Source: Euglena gracilis (Eukaryota; Euglenida; Euglenophyceae; Euglenales). Taken from it: 64,000 nucleotides of DNA. This document shows positions 1-12,092 of this stretch, one piece after another. The notes under the pieces are model-generated. The model was not told the DNA's origin. It ran no database searches and saw nothing but the letters and a program-made list of their open reading frames with translations. Position 1 is the stretch's first letter; each line of letters opens with the position of its first letter. Made by a program: the position numbers and the translations under genes. The DNA lies in the NCBI GenBank assembly GCA_039621445.1, contig CP154956.1:68539565-68603564 (forward strand), given 5' to 3'.

Positions 1-384
1 TGGGAAGAGGTGTCGTCGTCGGTGGTGTCGCTGGGTGGCGGCGGGGGAGCGGTGAGGGGGGGGCGGTTGGGGGCCTCGATGGCGGGAATGGGGAGACCTT
101 GGAGGAGGGCCAAGGAAGACGAGGAGGAGGAGGGGCCGATGGTGAGTGCGTTGAGATGCACATTCTGCACGATGGAGGGGGCTTGTGGCGTGGAGGGAGG
201 GAGGTAGATGGGGACGGGTACCCGGACCTCCACGGGGACGGGGACGGGCATGGGGACCCGGACCTCCACGGGGACTTGCACGGGGACAGGGACGACCCGC
301 TCGATGACCCGATCCACGAAGACAGGCTCCCGCACGGGAACGGGGACCTGCCTCTCGACGATGACGACCCGCTCCTGCAGGACC
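1..384 (-). pseudogene. Unit 3 Val-Pro-Val repeat region (partial, runs off window)
   Basis: The minus strand encodes a Val/Pro/Glu/Arg repeat of the type VPVPV-REPVFVDR, followed by a Leu/Ala/Pro-rich stretch with a NALTIGP-like segment. It aligns by eye to the unit 1 region at about 13.2-13.5 kb. Its frame differs from the upstream ORF, which stops at 385-387, so a frameshift or decay separates the two halves. The C-terminal modules lie outside the window. The function of the repeat is unknown; it may be a disordered or extended linker in the element's first coding region. Confidence 0.55.
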
Positions 385-1185
385 TCACGGGTGGGTTGGG
401 GGGCGGCATGGGGTTGGGGAGGCGGAGTCCGGGTTGGAGAGAGGGGGGCCTTGGGAGGCTGTGGGAGCCGTTGGGGCGATGGGGGATTGGGAGGCGGTGC
501 TTGGCTGCGCTGCAACCCCCTCGAGGGCGTCCGTCTCTGTCTCCATGGCCGTGGGCTGGCAACTCTCAGGCCCGCCCGGGCTCCCCGGGGGCGAGATCCT
601 TGGCGGCGTCACCCCCGGTTCACCGCCCAGCGTAAACCCCGCTCCGGTGTGGGCCAGCCTGTCGCTTGGGGCGTCCCCCCTCGGCTCTGAGGCCGGTCCT
701 GGCAGCACGATCACGGACCCGCCCGGGCTCCCTGGGGCTGAGATCCTTGGCGGCGTCACCCCCAGTTCACAGCCCGACGTAAACCCCGTCACGGTGTGGG
801 CCAGTCCGTGGCTCGGGGCGTCCCCCTCGCTGTCCTCAGGCCCGCCCGGGCTCCCCGGGGGCGGGATCCTTGGCGGCGTCACCCCCGGTTCACTGCCCGG
901 CGTAAACCCCGCCCCGGTGTGGGCCGGCCTGGTGCTGCGGCTGTTTGGGGCGTCCCCCTCCTCTTGACTGATTGGTAGAGGCTCGCCCGGGCTCGCCGGG
1001 GGCGGGATCCTTGGCGGCATCACCCCCGGGTCCTTGCCCTTGCTGCTCACGGATTGGGCGCACCTCACCTCTGGGGCGTCCCCCTCTCTGAGCCCTGGCC
1101 AGTGGACGGATCGGGACGCTCCTCTCGGGGCCTGCTGCTTGCCGTGGCGCACGTGGGCCTCCCGGTCGATGATCATCACGTCCAC
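385..1185 (-). CDS. Unit 3 Penelope-like N-terminal ORF with Pro/Gly-rich repeats (266 aa)
   Basis: This low-complexity ORF starts 11 bases inside the end of the unit 2 RT ORF and marks the start of the next tandem unit. It contains about four imperfect repeats of a roughly 43-residue Pro/Gly/Ala block with the core GVTPPRI-PPGSPGGP. No enzymatic domain is visible. It ends at a stop just before the Val-Pro-Val region, which continues in a neighbouring frame, so the copy is probably frameshifted. It matches no family I know outside this element; its assignment rests on its position in the array. Confidence 0.5.
   Translation of the reverse strand: MDVMIIDREAHVRHGKQQAPRGASRSVHWPGLREGDAPEVRCAQSVSSKGKDPGVMPPRIPPPASPGEPLPISQEEGDAPNSRSTRPAHTGAGFTPGSEPGVTPPRIPPPGSPGGPEDSEGDAPSHGLAHTVTGFTSGCELGVTPPRISAPGSPGGSVIVLPGPASEPRGDAPSDRLAHTGAGFTLGGEPGVTPPRISPPGSPGGPESCQPTAMETETDALEGVAAQPSTASQSPIAPTAPTASQGPPLSNPDSASPTPCRPPTHP
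567..1045 (-). repeat. Imperfect tandem repeats, about 123-147 bp, in unit 3 leader
   Basis: The string CCCGCCCGGG with its flanks recurs near 571, 718 and 841, and a degenerate copy lies near 983. Each is followed by a conserved GATCCTTGGCGGC segment. The spacings are about 147, 123 and 142 bases. The repeats encode the Pro/Gly block of the unit 3 N-terminal ORF. The fourth copy is partial. Confidence 0.75.
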
Positions 1186-4100
1186 GTCGGAGGGATGGGA
1201 GGCGGAGGGGGAAGGGGCGGCGTCATCTCGGCCAGCAAGTCGTCGATGCCCCCGGGGAGGGGTGCGGGGTGGCCGAAGACGGAGAGAAAGTCGGCCTGGG
1301 AGGGGGCATGGGCCTCATCGAGGGGGAGGGCGGTGGCCCATGGGGCTGGGGGAGCGCGGTGGGGGCTGGAGTGGAGCCACTTCCACACCTTGGAAAACCA
1401 GGTGCGGAGCTCACGGACGCGGATGTCGGCGGCATGCCAGCGCTGGAAGAGGAAGCGGCTCCACACCGATTGCACCAGGCGGCGAGAGTACCCCCGCCAG
1501 ATGGCGTTGCGGAAGACGTTGGCCACTGACTGCTTGAAATCCCCCATGTGGCTGCAGGCCATCCGGGCGAACTCCAGGCGGCCCATGATGACCCCGCCCA
1601 GCTGCTCGGTGGGGGCGGTGGTGGTGGCTAGGGGGTAGCGAACAATGTGGTGGGGGTACTCCTCCTCCCGGTCGTGGACGGTGGTGTGCACCACGCGGTC
1701 CCCGTTGGAATGGCATTGGATGTACACTCGGACGCCCAGGCACACCACGGACTCGCCGGAGCCGGTGGTCTTGTACTCCATGCCGTACTCGGCTGCCGAG
1801 GGGAGGGGCATGGTGGTGGGGTGGACGATGTCGTCGATGTATCGGGACACGGCGGAGGACCGGAGCTGGGGAGGGAGGGCGTACATGTGGTCGCGCTCCA
1901 CGGGGTAGCAGGCCAGGTTGGCCAGCTGCGGGGCCGGGGGGAGGCCCATGGGCATGCCCCGGATCTGGCGCCGGACCCTTCCGCCATTGCAGGTGTAGTT
2001 GTTCTGCACCGCCACGGCCACCAGCTCCTTCAGGTCATCCAAGGAGTAGCCGAGGCCATCCCACGACCAGCCGCCGGTGGTGAGGGACGGTGGGGTGGCG
2101 GGGTCCACCCCAGCGGGGGTCTTGGTCTCCCGCACGAAGGCCCAGGCCTCCTTGGCCGACTCCATGGTCCGCTCGATGATGGCGTCGAAGGTGAAGGCCG
2201 TGTACATCGTCGTGAAGTCCGCCGTCTCCAAGCCCCCCGCCAGGATGTCCTTGGAGTGGGTTCGGACCATTCGGACGAAAGACTCCACGCTGTCGATTCC
2301 CCAGAACGCCTTGATGCCCTCCTGCTGTTGCCGCCGCTCGTCCTTTTCCCGGAGGGCGACCTCGATGTGCTTCAGGAGCGACACCAAAGCCTTGCTCAGG
2401 GCATAGAGGGGCTGCCGGGGGGGCTCCTTGGAGGCGGTGGGGGCGGAGGCGGGGGCGGACTCAGAGGCGGGGGCGGGGGACCCGGGGTCGGGATCGGGGT
2501 TCTTGCGGGTCCCGGCAATGAACCGGAACTTCTTCTTCGCTGGCTTCCAGATGCCGTAGTTGTAGACGACACCGGCGCCAGTGGGGAAGTGCAACCGCTG
2601 GTTGACCTCCGACAGCCGGGCAACCACCTCCCTCCAGGTGTCGGTCACGTCCTCGAACACGGTGGAGTCCGCCAGGTAGGTGGCCATCTGCTTCTGGTAC
2701 CAGCGCTTGCAAACGAACATCAGGCCGTGGGGGGCCCGGTCGTCGTGGAGGAAGACGAGGACCTGGTGGGCCTCCCGCATTTGCTGTGACAGGCCCGGGA
2801 AGCCGGTGGGGACCAGCTCTTCTCTGACGGCCGAGCACCGCCAGTTGGTGGTGCAGCGGGCCTCCACGGCGTCGGCCCACTCGCCCAGCTTCCGGAGGTA
2901 GGTGGCGTCGGTGGGGTTGCTGCGCGCTGCCCACTCGGTGTACTGGTTCAGCGCCCGGCGGAGGTCGTGGAGGACGGTGTCGGGGGGGCCCTCCAGCCGG
3001 AACTTCTTCCCCTTGGCCGCCAGGGTTTGCAGGTACGACCACCGCAGCAGCTCGGACTCGTTGCTCACCACGTGGCCCTCGTGGAAGGCTGCCGGCTCCT
3101 TCCGGCGGAGGGCTGTGTGGCACTGGCAGCCCTCGAGGTCGTCGGCCTGCGCGGCGGCCACGTCCAGCTCGCTGGAGACCTGGGCGTAGTTGCACAGCCA
3201 CGCCTGCCATTGCGGGGCGAACTTGTCGCATACCATGATGGCTGCGGCGACGTCCGGGTTGGGGTGGAGCTTGTAGACGGCCTCTTCCCGCAACACCTTG
3301 CGCAGCTCCAGATGGCGGGCGCCGTTGTTGGAGTAGGAGAACTTCAGGAACTGCCGCTCGGGGGCCTCCTTCCTCTTCGCCTTGATCAGCTCCACCAGCT
3401 TGCACTCCAGCGAGAGGTGGCCGGAGCGCCGCTCGTCGTCCGGGACGTGCTGCTGCAGCCAGTCCAGGGTGGAACACAGCCGCGCCTTGCCCCAGGAGCG
3501 TGCCTCCGCCAGGGCGCTGGAGTCCCCTTGGTGGCAGCGACGGAGCCACTTGGTTAGGTCGGGGCTGGGCGGGGGGTCGCCTTGGGATGTGGGGGCGGGG
3601 TCGGGGCTGGGGAGGGTGTGCTGGCGGCGGAGCACCTTCCGGCTGACGGGGAAGCCGGGGTAGGCGGCGTTGAAGCCATGGGGCCACATGGAGTTGAGGA
3701 GGCCCACCCACTTGCGCTCGCGGGCGAGGGCATCCCGGCGGGCGAGGGCGCGGCGGTCAGCCCGGGGGAAGCTGTCGGGTGAGGGGAGCCTCTCGATGGG
3801 GATCATGAGGAAGGAGAAGGGGGTGGGGTCGTTGGCCAGGGCGTCGTGCAGGGCGTCGGCGCAGCGCCCCCGGCTCCACCAGTGCTCCTTGGCCCGCTTG
3901 TAAACCTTCCGGGTGGTCTGCCCAACGTACAGTCGCCCCGTGGGGAAGTGGAAGAGGGCGTAAATCCAGCCGGGGGCATCCCACAGGGCGGCCACGTCGC
4001 CCCAGTCCACGGCGGCGTTGGCTGAGTCGGTGGAGCGGAGCTGCAGGACCCTGCGCATGGTCTTGTTGCGCCAGGATCGCCGCCCCCAGCTGCGTTGCAT

Positions 4101-4730
4101 CCACTGCAGGTGGTCCTGCCAGCTCCACTGCCCCTCGTTGCGGCGGTGGCGGGACGGCTGGGGGTCGTGCTTGTCGTAGGGCTCGGCGATGGGGAGGGCA
4201 CGGTCATCACGGGAGTGGGACGGCCTGGGGGGCCTTCGGGAAGAGGGTTGCCCGGGAGGGCGCTCGGGGGGAGGCCTGGGGGTGCGAGAAACCTCGCCAG
4301 GCAATTCACGGTGGCCCCGGGGGAAAGCTCCCCGGGCCGCAGGGACTGCGGAAATCTCTCTTCTTGATTGGTATGGACGGGGGATTCTGGGTGTGGGTGG
4401 GAGTGGGGATGGGAGGGGATGGGGAGGGAGGTGGGGGGGTGCCGCAGAGGGGGGAGGCCTCGCACGGGTTGCACGCCCACCTCCAGCCGGTGCGGCCCGA
4501 ACTGGAGGGCCGGAGATACCAGCTCCGGCAGGCCGGGAGGGGCATACCTGGGGTGCCGCTGCCTCCGCGTCCGTGCTGGTCGTCGTCTCCTGCTGCCGCC
4601 GCTGCCGCCGCCGTCCGCCGCGACGATGGCCTCGCAGGGGATCCCACGGGTTGGGATGAGAGGGGATCGGAGGGGGGCCGGCCCTTGCCTCCCTCTCTCT
4701 CTCTCTCTTTCCTTCACACACACACACCAC
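1176..4730 (-). CDS. Unit 2 GIY-YIG nuclease plus Penelope-type reverse transcriptase (1184-aa ORF)
   Basis: The first ~150 residues are low complexity (Arg/Glu then Pro-rich). A GIY-YIG nuclease domain begins near residue 250 (WIYALFHFPTGRLYVGQT), followed by a helical, Arg-rich region. The RT core shows motif A DFTTMY (about residue 836), motif B with MPMGLPPAPQLANL (about 920) and the catalytic YIDD (about 962). A thumb-like region follows, then a tail with IDDLLAEMTPP that aligns with the unit 1 tail. The RT copies element RNA and the nuclease would nick target DNA. The start is uncertain: a (GA)n tract just upstream breaks the frame, and the true N-terminal half is encoded in the composite ORF ending at 4918. 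It is likely derived from a once continuous protein. Confidence 0.85.
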   Translation of the reverse strand: MVCVCEGKREREREARAGPPPIPSHPNPWDPLRGHRRGGRRRQRRQQETTTSTDAEAAAPQVCPSRPAGAGISGPPVRAAPAGGGRATRARPPPSAAPPHLPPHPLPSPLPPTPRIPRPYQSRREISAVPAARGAFPRGHRELPGEVSRTPRPPPERPPGQPSSRRPPRPSHSRDDRALPIAEPYDKHDPQPSRHRRNEGQWSWQDHLQWMQRSWGRRSWRNKTMRRVLQLRSTDSANAAVDWGDVAALWDAPGWIYALFHFPTGRLYVGQTTRKVYKRAKEHWWSRGRCADALHDALANDPTPFSFLMIPIERLPSPDSFPRADRRALARRDALARERKWVGLLNSMWPHGFNAAYPGFPVSRKVLRRQHTLPSPDPAPTSQGDPPPSPDLTKWLRRCHQGDSSALAEARSWGKARLCSTLDWLQQHVPDDERRSGHLSLECKLVELIKAKRKEAPERQFLKFSYSNNGARHLELRKVLREEAVYKLHPNPDVAAAIMVCDKFAPQWQAWLCNYAQVSSELDVAAAQADDLEGCQCHTALRRKEPAAFHEGHVVSNESELLRWSYLQTLAAKGKKFRLEGPPDTVLHDLRRALNQYTEWAARSNPTDATYLRKLGEWADAVEARCTTNWRCSAVREELVPTGFPGLSQQMREAHQVLVFLHDDRAPHGLMFVCKRWYQKQMATYLADSTVFEDVTDTWREVVARLSEVNQRLHFPTGAGVVYNYGIWKPAKKKFRFIAGTRKNPDPDPGSPAPASESAPASAPTASKEPPRQPLYALSKALVSLLKHIEVALREKDERRQQQEGIKAFWGIDSVESFVRMVRTHSKDILAGGLETADFTTMYTAFTFDAIIERTMESAKEAWAFVRETKTPAGVDPATPPSLTTGGWSWDGLGYSLDDLKELVAVAVQNNYTCNGGRVRRQIRGMPMGLPPAPQLANLACYPVERDHMYALPPQLRSSAVSRYIDDIVHPTTMPLPSAAEYGMEYKTTGSGESVVCLGVRVYIQCHSNGDRVVHTTVHDREEEYPHHIVRYPLATTTAPTEQLGGVIMGRLEFARMACSHMGDFKQSVANVFRNAIWRGYSRRLVQSVWSRFLFQRWHAADIRVRELRTWFSKVWKWLHSSPHRAPPAPWATALPLDEAHAPSQADFLSVFGHPAPLPGGIDDLLAEMTPPLPPPPPIPPTWT

Positions 4731-4747
4731 ACACTCTCTCTCTCTGT

Positions 4748-4749
<2 letters not shown>

Positions 4750-4842
<93 letters not shown>

Positions 4843-4859
4843 CTCTCTCCTTACTCCTT

Positions 4860-4917
<58 letters not shown>
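4750..4917. repeat. (CT)n microsatellite, two long runs
   Basis: Almost pure CT dinucleotide runs from 4750 to 4837 and 4866 to 4916, separated by a short CTCCTTACTCC interruption. On the minus strand they encode Arg-Glu repeats and separate the composite ORF from the unit 2 GIY-YIG/RT ORF. Confidence 0.95.
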
Positions 4918-4923
<6 letters not shown>

Positions 4924-5458
4924 CGTGGGTTTCCCTTGCCTTTCCCTTCCCCCCCCCCCTCTCTCTCTCTCCTCCGTGGCTCCCCGTCTCTCCTTCGCAC
5001 CTGGCCCCTCCCCTGCCCCCCTCCCCCCCCTTCCCCCCTCCGGTCTCCGGTGGCTGCCCGTCTGTCTGGCGCGCTGGGATGCCCCTTCCCTTTCCCCCTC
5101 CCCCCTCCCTTGCCTCCGGTCCTCCGGTGGGTGTGTCTGGCGGCTCCCTTGCCTGCTGGTGGGTGTGTGGCGCCCCGTGCGTGCGTGCGTGCTGGGGGGG
5201 CGGCGCTCCCCCCATGGGCTCCGCACGCCTTTCACGCCACCCCCGGACCCCGCGCCAGGGCCCGGGGGCCCGGGGATGCCACCGCCGGCGAGCCCCCCAC
5301 CCCCCAGGGCCCCGTCGGCGTGGTACACCTCGTTCTGGTACCCGCATGACGGGCACGGCTGGCAGGTTCCGTGCCCGGCACGCGGGTTTCGGGGATCTCC
5401 GTGGCCGTGTCGATCTTGGGCTCCGTCGCCTCGTCCACGACCTCGTCCTCCCCGTCCT
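4915..5458 (-). repeat. Near-identical block shared by Penelope units, copy in unit 2
   Basis: This block matches 11237-11750 almost base for base over its right 310 bases (5149-5458 versus about 11436-11748) and at its left end around the ACCACGTGGGTTTCCC string. Small length differences lie between. It encodes the CQPCPSCG zinc-ribbon-like segment. A (CT)n tract borders its left side. The flanking coding sequence of the two units is far more diverged. Confidence 0.85.
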
Positions 5459-8400
5459 CCGCGTCCTCCTCGTTGCTCTGGCGGCTGCCTGCTCGCTTGG
5501 CGGCTTGGGGGTTCAAACCCAATGGATCTCTTCCGCTCCCGGCGTTGTTGCTGTGGCTGCAGGGGGGCCCAGGGGTTGTCGTCCCTTAGGTCCGGTCGTT
5601 GCTGCTGCTGCTGCGGGGGCGGATTCTGCCGCCATTGGTCGAGCTCTTGCTGCATTTCTTGCAGCGCCCGTTGGAGCCCTTGGAGGCGCTTTTGGAGGCG
5701 TTTTCGGCCGGTGCTTTGTGCTGTTTGCCAGCCCTCTCCTTGGGGTTGGCCCTGCCGGCTTCCTTGTGGGGTGACGTTTCCTTTGCCACCCTTGCCTCCT
5801 TTCCTGGGCTGTGTCTGCCCTTTTCCTGTTTGTTGTCCTCCTCGCTGGGCCCCCCCTTTTGGGTTGGGCTGTTGGTACCCTCTTTGGGGTGGTCCGGGGT
5901 TCTTTGCTTCCCCGATCCGTGCCCCTTTCTTCCAGTCGTGCTGGTCTTGGCTTCTGCTTCTGGGGCACGGTTCTTCTGCTCCTTCGTCCCGCTTGACGGC
6001 GTGTCGGGCCACGCCCTGCCAGTGATTGGCAGGTACCCCTGGAGATCCGCCCCAGATCGGTTGCGGGTTCTTAGGCTGGCGCCCCGCCTGCCACCCGGGG
6101 CAGAGGTCCTCTGCGCCGGGCAGGCCGTCATTGCCTGGCATGCCTGTGATTTTTGTGTTCATGGTTGTGGTGGGTTCTGTTTTGTGGGGGTCCCGATTGA
6201 CGGCGTGCCGGGACACGCCCTGCCGGTGATCGGCAGGTACCCCTGGAGAGCCGCCCCAGGCCGGTTGCGGGTGATTCTTTGGGCTCCCCGCTTGCCCCTC
6301 GGGGGGGTCCGCTGCCGACCCTTCCTCTTCTGGGCCTGGCTGCTTCGCCTCCCCGATGCGCTGGCCTTCCTGCCAGTCGTGGCTGGTGGGTTCTCCACCT
6401 TCGTCTTCCGCTCCGGTGTGGGACCTCCGCCTCTCTTCTCGCGTGCTGCTGGCTTGGCCTTCTGCTTGGGTTGGTGGGCCTTCGTTCTCCCTCGCCTTCC
6501 ATCGGCGGATCTCGTCCCTCCGCTTGTCGGCGACGGCTGCCCACACTTGGTCTTGGAGGCTTTGGTCCCACCCCTGCCACATCTCGTGGCGGTCGCTTGC
6601 TTTGGGCGTGGCCTTGAAGCGCTCGTACTGCTCCCGCCACTCTGCCGGCCACTCGGCCAAGCGCGTGTACAGCCTCTTCTTGCGTTGGCTTGGCTGGGTT
6701 GCCTGCGAGGCGTCGTCCCCTTCGGTGGGCTGTGGTGTGGCCGCCTCCTCCACCACCACCGACACTGGGCGCTTGTTGCCCAGGAGTCGGTCTGTGGCCA
6801 TGGGGTCGCTTCTTGCCGGTGCCTCCTCGGTGGCTGTGGTGCTTTGTGCTTCCTGCGTGGGGGTGGCGCTCGGTGGCGGTGTGGCGCTTGTTGTTGGTGT
6901 TGGTAGGGCCGGCGTGCTGCTTGCCGCTGCTGCTGCTGCTGCGGGCACGGGGCTGGTGCTGCCGGGTGGTGCTGCTGGCGTGGCGGTGGTGCTGGCCCCT
7001 TCCGTTGCGGGTGGTGGTAGGTTGCTGCTTGGCGGTGGTGCTGCTCCTGCCGGGGTGGTGCCTGCTGCGGGCGATGTGGGTGTGGCGGCGGTGGGTGCGT
7101 CTTCGATCGCCAGCGTGGCGCGGTGGGTGAGGTGGCGGCTCTCTTGCTGCTGCTGTTGCTGCTGCCAGATCCATCGCACCATTTCGATGAGCAGTGCCCG
7201 TTGGGGGTCCACTGCTCCTTCCGCCGGGTATGGCTGTGGTCGCCCCATCTCCCGCTGCCACCGGGCCCTTGTCGGCCCGGTGGTGCTGCTGACCGCTTGG
7301 ATCAGTCGTTGGACTGGCATGGGCAGCTGTGCGCTCGCCCCCCGGAGCAGCGCGGTCACTGCCCCGGTGTCCAGCCCCGGCAGCAGGAGCGGGCGTTCCA
7401 CTGGCACCAGGCGCTCCACGTGCACCGGCACCGGGTACGGTGTGGGCACTGCGCGCTCCACGACCACCGGCACGGGTACGTGGTACGGCACTGGGATCTG
7501 TACCGGCACCACGCGCTCGACGTACACCGGCACGGGACAGGGGGTGGGCACCGGCACCGGCACCGGGTACGGTTGGGGCACCTGGACCACTTGCAGCGGC
7601 TGCTGCACTGTGGTTGTTGGCGGCTGCTGGCTGGTTGGCGTCGCCGCTGATGTCTGTGTGGTGGGTGTAGGGGAAGCGCCGGCCACCTCCCGCTCCTGTG
7701 TGCTCGCTGTGCACCGTGTTTCGGCGACAGGAACGTGAGGTGGCTGTGCTCGTGGGGAGAGTGCGCCCCCCACTGCACGCTCCTGTGCGAGAGGGGCGTG
7801 CAGTGGCAGCGACTCGGAAGGCGGACAGCCCCATCGCACAGCCTTCTCGGCCCAAGTCGACGAAGAGCTGGCAGCCCCCCGCGTGGGGTACACCGGTGAA
7901 GACCACGGCCTTCTCGGCGGTATGTTGCCTTTCTGCCCTGCCCCCCTCTGTCCTGGTCGTCCGGTCCTGGTTGGCCCCACCCCTCCCCTGCCGCTCGGTG
8001 GGAGGGGGTACGGTATCAGCGGCGGTGCCATCGGGCGGTAGCTGCTGGCTGGTTGCGAGGAGCCGCCCTGCGGCTCCCCGTCTCCTTGGCTTGCGTGTGG
8101 CGGGGACCCCGGTGGCGTGGTGAGATCGATGAGGTCGTCGATGGGCTCCCGTTGTGCTGCTTGGGGCTGGGGGGTCCCCTCACATGCTGCCTGGTGCCCT
8201 GCTGCGTCCCGCGGTAGTGGGTGCTGTGGTGTTCCCCTGCCACTGTCCCGCGGCAGTGGTACGCGGGCTTCCCACGTTGGCCACTTGGGGGCCGGCCTGC
8301 GCTGTCCCCCCTCCTCCACTTCCGTCACCTTTCGCCACGCGTCGTGGAACCACGCCCGCAGTTCCCGCGTGGTGACGGACGCCGCGTCCCAGTACCGCCA

Positions 8401-11400
8401 CAGGAACCGGGTCCACGTGGAGTGCACCATTCTCCGTGGGTATCCCCTGCGATGCGCGTGGGTGAAGATGCCGGCCACCGCGTCTTGGAACAGATCCATG
8501 CGGCTGCATGTCCGTTGGGCTGCCACCAACCGGCCCATGATGACGCCTGCCAGCTGGGCTGGGTTGGCCACTGTTGTGCCCTCGGGGTATCGGTCCACCC
8601 GGATGGGGTAGTCCACTGCACGGTCGTGCAGGACCGAGTGGGCTTGTCCGCGGTCGTCCACGAACAGCCGCACCCCCAGGTAGATGAGGCTGTGGGGCTC
8701 CTCGGCGGTGGACTTGTACTGCATCCCGTAGTCCTCCTCGGTGGGCAGCCCTTTCCCGGGGATGAGGGCATCTGGTCCCATGACGATGATGTCGTCGATG
8801 TACCGCCGCATGAGGACGTTGGTCGGTGCCGTTCGGTCCACCCACCTGCTCTCCACGGCGTAGGCGTACAGGTTGGCCAGCTGCGGGGAGCACTCCAGCC
8901 CCATGGGTACTCCCTTTTGCTGCTTCCGCACCACCCCGCCGTTCACCGCGTAGAGGTTGGCCAGCATCTTGCGCAGGGTGTCCTCCACCCTCGGCAGCGT
9001 GAACCACGGCATTCCGGGGGCGTCCTTCACCTTGGCCGCCTCGTGCCAGCCCCCTGCCCCCAGGCGTAGGTCCACGTCTCGTGGGTGTTGGCCCGTGTCC
9101 CGTGCTTTGCCGGTGGTTTCCTCCTCCCAGGCTTCCTTCACCGCTGCCATCACCCCGTGCACCAGGTGCTCGTGCTCCAGCGCCTCGTACATGGTGGTGA
9201 AGTCATACGTTGCCCACGGCACGGCGCCCAGGGCTCGGCTTTGCGCCAGCACCCGGAACTCCTGCACGAACTCATCGATGTCCTCGATGATCCAGTAGCG
9301 GGACTTGTTGCCTTTGCCCACTGCTTCCCGGTCCTTTCGCCGCAGGGTAGCCATCACCACTTGGAGCACTTTGACCATGAGGCCGCCCACTTCGGAGAGG
9401 GCGTTCTTTGGCTTTCCTTCTTCTTCCTCATGGTCGCCTTCGTCCTGGTTCCGGGCCGTCCCGGCAATCCAGCGGAAGGCTTGCTTCTTGGCCTTCCATG
9501 CTCCATAGAGGTATGGCAGCCGTGGGTGGTGGAGGAGCTGCAGCTCGTCGTTCAGGGACTTGATCTGCTCCAGCAGGTCCGCCGGCGGGCGGGCGTCTGG
9601 GACGAATGCCCCGGTCGCTTCCAGCCGCTCGTGCAGCTTCGCCGCGAACAGCCGCCCGCAGGCGAAGAACAGGGCGTGCGGTGCCCTGTCCTCCGGCCCG
9701 AACACCAGCGCTCTCTTGGCTGCGCTGAGCTGCTCCTGCAGGTTGGGGTACCCGTCTGGCTCGTGGGGGTGTTCCCTTGCCGCCTGCGTGATGCGGGCCT
9801 CTGCGCGTGCCCGCACCGCTTCCGCCCACTTCAGCAGGCCCGTGCGGTAGCCCTCGTCGTCTTGGTGGGCCTTGGTCTTGTACTCCACGTACTGGCGGAG
9901 GCCGTCTTCGAGGCGCGCCAGCACTGACGAGATGGGCAGCCGCAGGCGGTACTTCTTCCCCTTGCTGAGGATCTCCCTCAGGTACGGGGACGCCAGCTCG
10001 TCGGGGTCTGTGGAGAGGACGTGCCCCTCCACCAGCGTGGCGTTCGGTCGCACCTGCGTCCGGCAGGGGCAGTGCTCCTCCCCGTCGGCGTCCATCGGCT
10101 GTGGGTGCATGGCCCAGTCCTTGTAGTTGAACAGTGCGCTGGCGATCTGCGGGGCGAACTTGTGCACCACCATGATGGCTGCCCCCACCTCCGGCTCTGG
10201 GTGGAGCTTGTACACCTCGGGGTCGCGGATGATGTCCGGCAGGGCCATCTTCTCGGCGATGGGGTGCCCGTACAGGAAGCGGACGAAATCCCGGGCCTTC
10301 TTCTCCGCCTTGCGCTTTCGGAGTGCCTCCCGGGCTTCTGCTGCGATCGCAGCCGTTGTCGCCGTCTGCTCTGTTGGGCGCAGTCCCTTCTCCAGCCCCT
10401 CCAGGATCTCCACCAGGTCCTCGCGTGCCAGCACGTGCAGCCACCGCCTTGTTGCCCTCGGGTCTGCCTGCCACTGCCGGATGGCGCTCTTTGCCGCCTC
10501 CAGGTCCCGTGCTGGTTCCCGTGGCGCGGTTGCTCCACTGGGGGGCAGGTGGCCCGCGCTTGCGGGCTTGCCCGGGTACGCTGAGTTCCATCCCTTTGGC
10601 CACATGGACCTCAGCTTGTCCACCCAGTACTTCTCCCTCGGGGTGGCCACCGCCCGGAAGAGCGCCCGCTCTTTCTTCCGCCACCCTGCTTGTCGGTCTG
10701 CCTCTGGACATCGCCACAGCTCCTTGGGGATGATCTCCAGTGGCAGGGCCAGCCAGGTCATCGGGTCCGGGTCGTCTGCCAGCGCCAGGTGCAGGAAGTC
10801 CCGCGCCGACTTTCGTGCGTACCAGTGCTCTCGTGCCCGCTGGCGGATGGTGTTGACCGTCTGGCCCACGTACCACTTCCCTGTTGGGAAATGGTACGCC
10901 CCGTAGATCATCCCGTGCCAGGTGGTCACTGCCTCCGGGGAGAAGTAATTGGCCCGGTCTCCGTTGGCTTGTGCCTCAGCGTGCCGGAGTTCCAGCAGTC
11001 GCCGAATCGGGCTCTTGCGCCAGGAACGCCGTTGCACGGCGTTCACGTGCCAGTCCTCCCATGACCTCCACGTCCACGCCTGCCTTCCCGTGCTCCTCTC
11101 CACCTGCCTCGCGTGCTTCCCGTGGACTGGGTATGGGAGCGGCCTGTCGTCGCGGGCTGGCGTGTGCCGCGCGACGCTCACCGTCACTCTGCCTCCACCC
11201 GTTGTGGGGTGGCCGCGGTTGCCCGCGTCGCTCTCTCTTTTACCACGTGGGTTTCCCTTGCCTTTCCCTTTCCCCCTCCCCCCTCCCTTGGCCTCCTGTC
11301 CCCCGGTGGCTGCCCGTCTGTCTGGCGCACTGGGCTGCCCCTTCCCTTTCCCCCTCCCCCCTCCCTTGGCCTCCGGTCCTCCGGTGGCTGCCCGTCTGTC

Positions 11401-11748
11401 TGGCGCGCTGGGCTGCCCCTTCCCCCTCCCCCCTCCCTTGCCTGCTGGTGGGTGTGTGGCGGTCCCCGTGCGTGCGTGCGTGCTGGGGGGGCGGCGCTCC
11501 CCCCATGGGCTCCGCACGCCTTTCACGCCACCCCCGGACCCCGCGCCAGGGCCCGGGGGCCCGGGGATGCCACCGCCGGCGAGCCCCCCACCCCCCAGGG
11601 CCCCGTCGGCGTGGTACACCTCGTTCTGGTACCCGCATGACGGGCACGGCTGGCAGGTTCCGTGCCCGGCACGCGGGTTTCGGGGATCTGCATGGCCGTG
11701 TCGATCTTGGGCTCCGTCGCCTCGTCCACGACCTCGTCCTCCCCGTCC

Positions 11749-11812
<64 letters not shown>

Positions 11813-12034
11813 GAATGGTGTGGATGGGAAGTGTGTGGTGCGGGAGTGTCGGAGGTGGAGGGGGCTGCTTTGTTTTCATTCCAGGAGGTGCTCTGGGTGG
11901 TGACGGCAGGGCGTCCCCCGCCTGGCCTCCGACACAGCGAAACCGGGGGTGCCGGCTCACTACGCTGCGTCATCACTGGCCCACCACCACGGCCCCCGGT
12001 GTCCTCCTGGAAGGAAAGCTGCCGCTGCTGCTGG

Positions 12035-12092
<58 letters not shown>

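Noticed and set aside
1647-2789. 380-aa plus-strand ORF opposite the unit 2 RT
   Set aside because: Antisense shadow of the RT; composition is His/Gly-rich and no motif is present.
4368-5774. 468-aa plus-strand ORF with poly-Leu/Ser from (CT)n
   Set aside because: It is a reading of the CT microsatellite and of GC-rich Penelope DNA on the non-coding strand; the minus strand has the RT domains.
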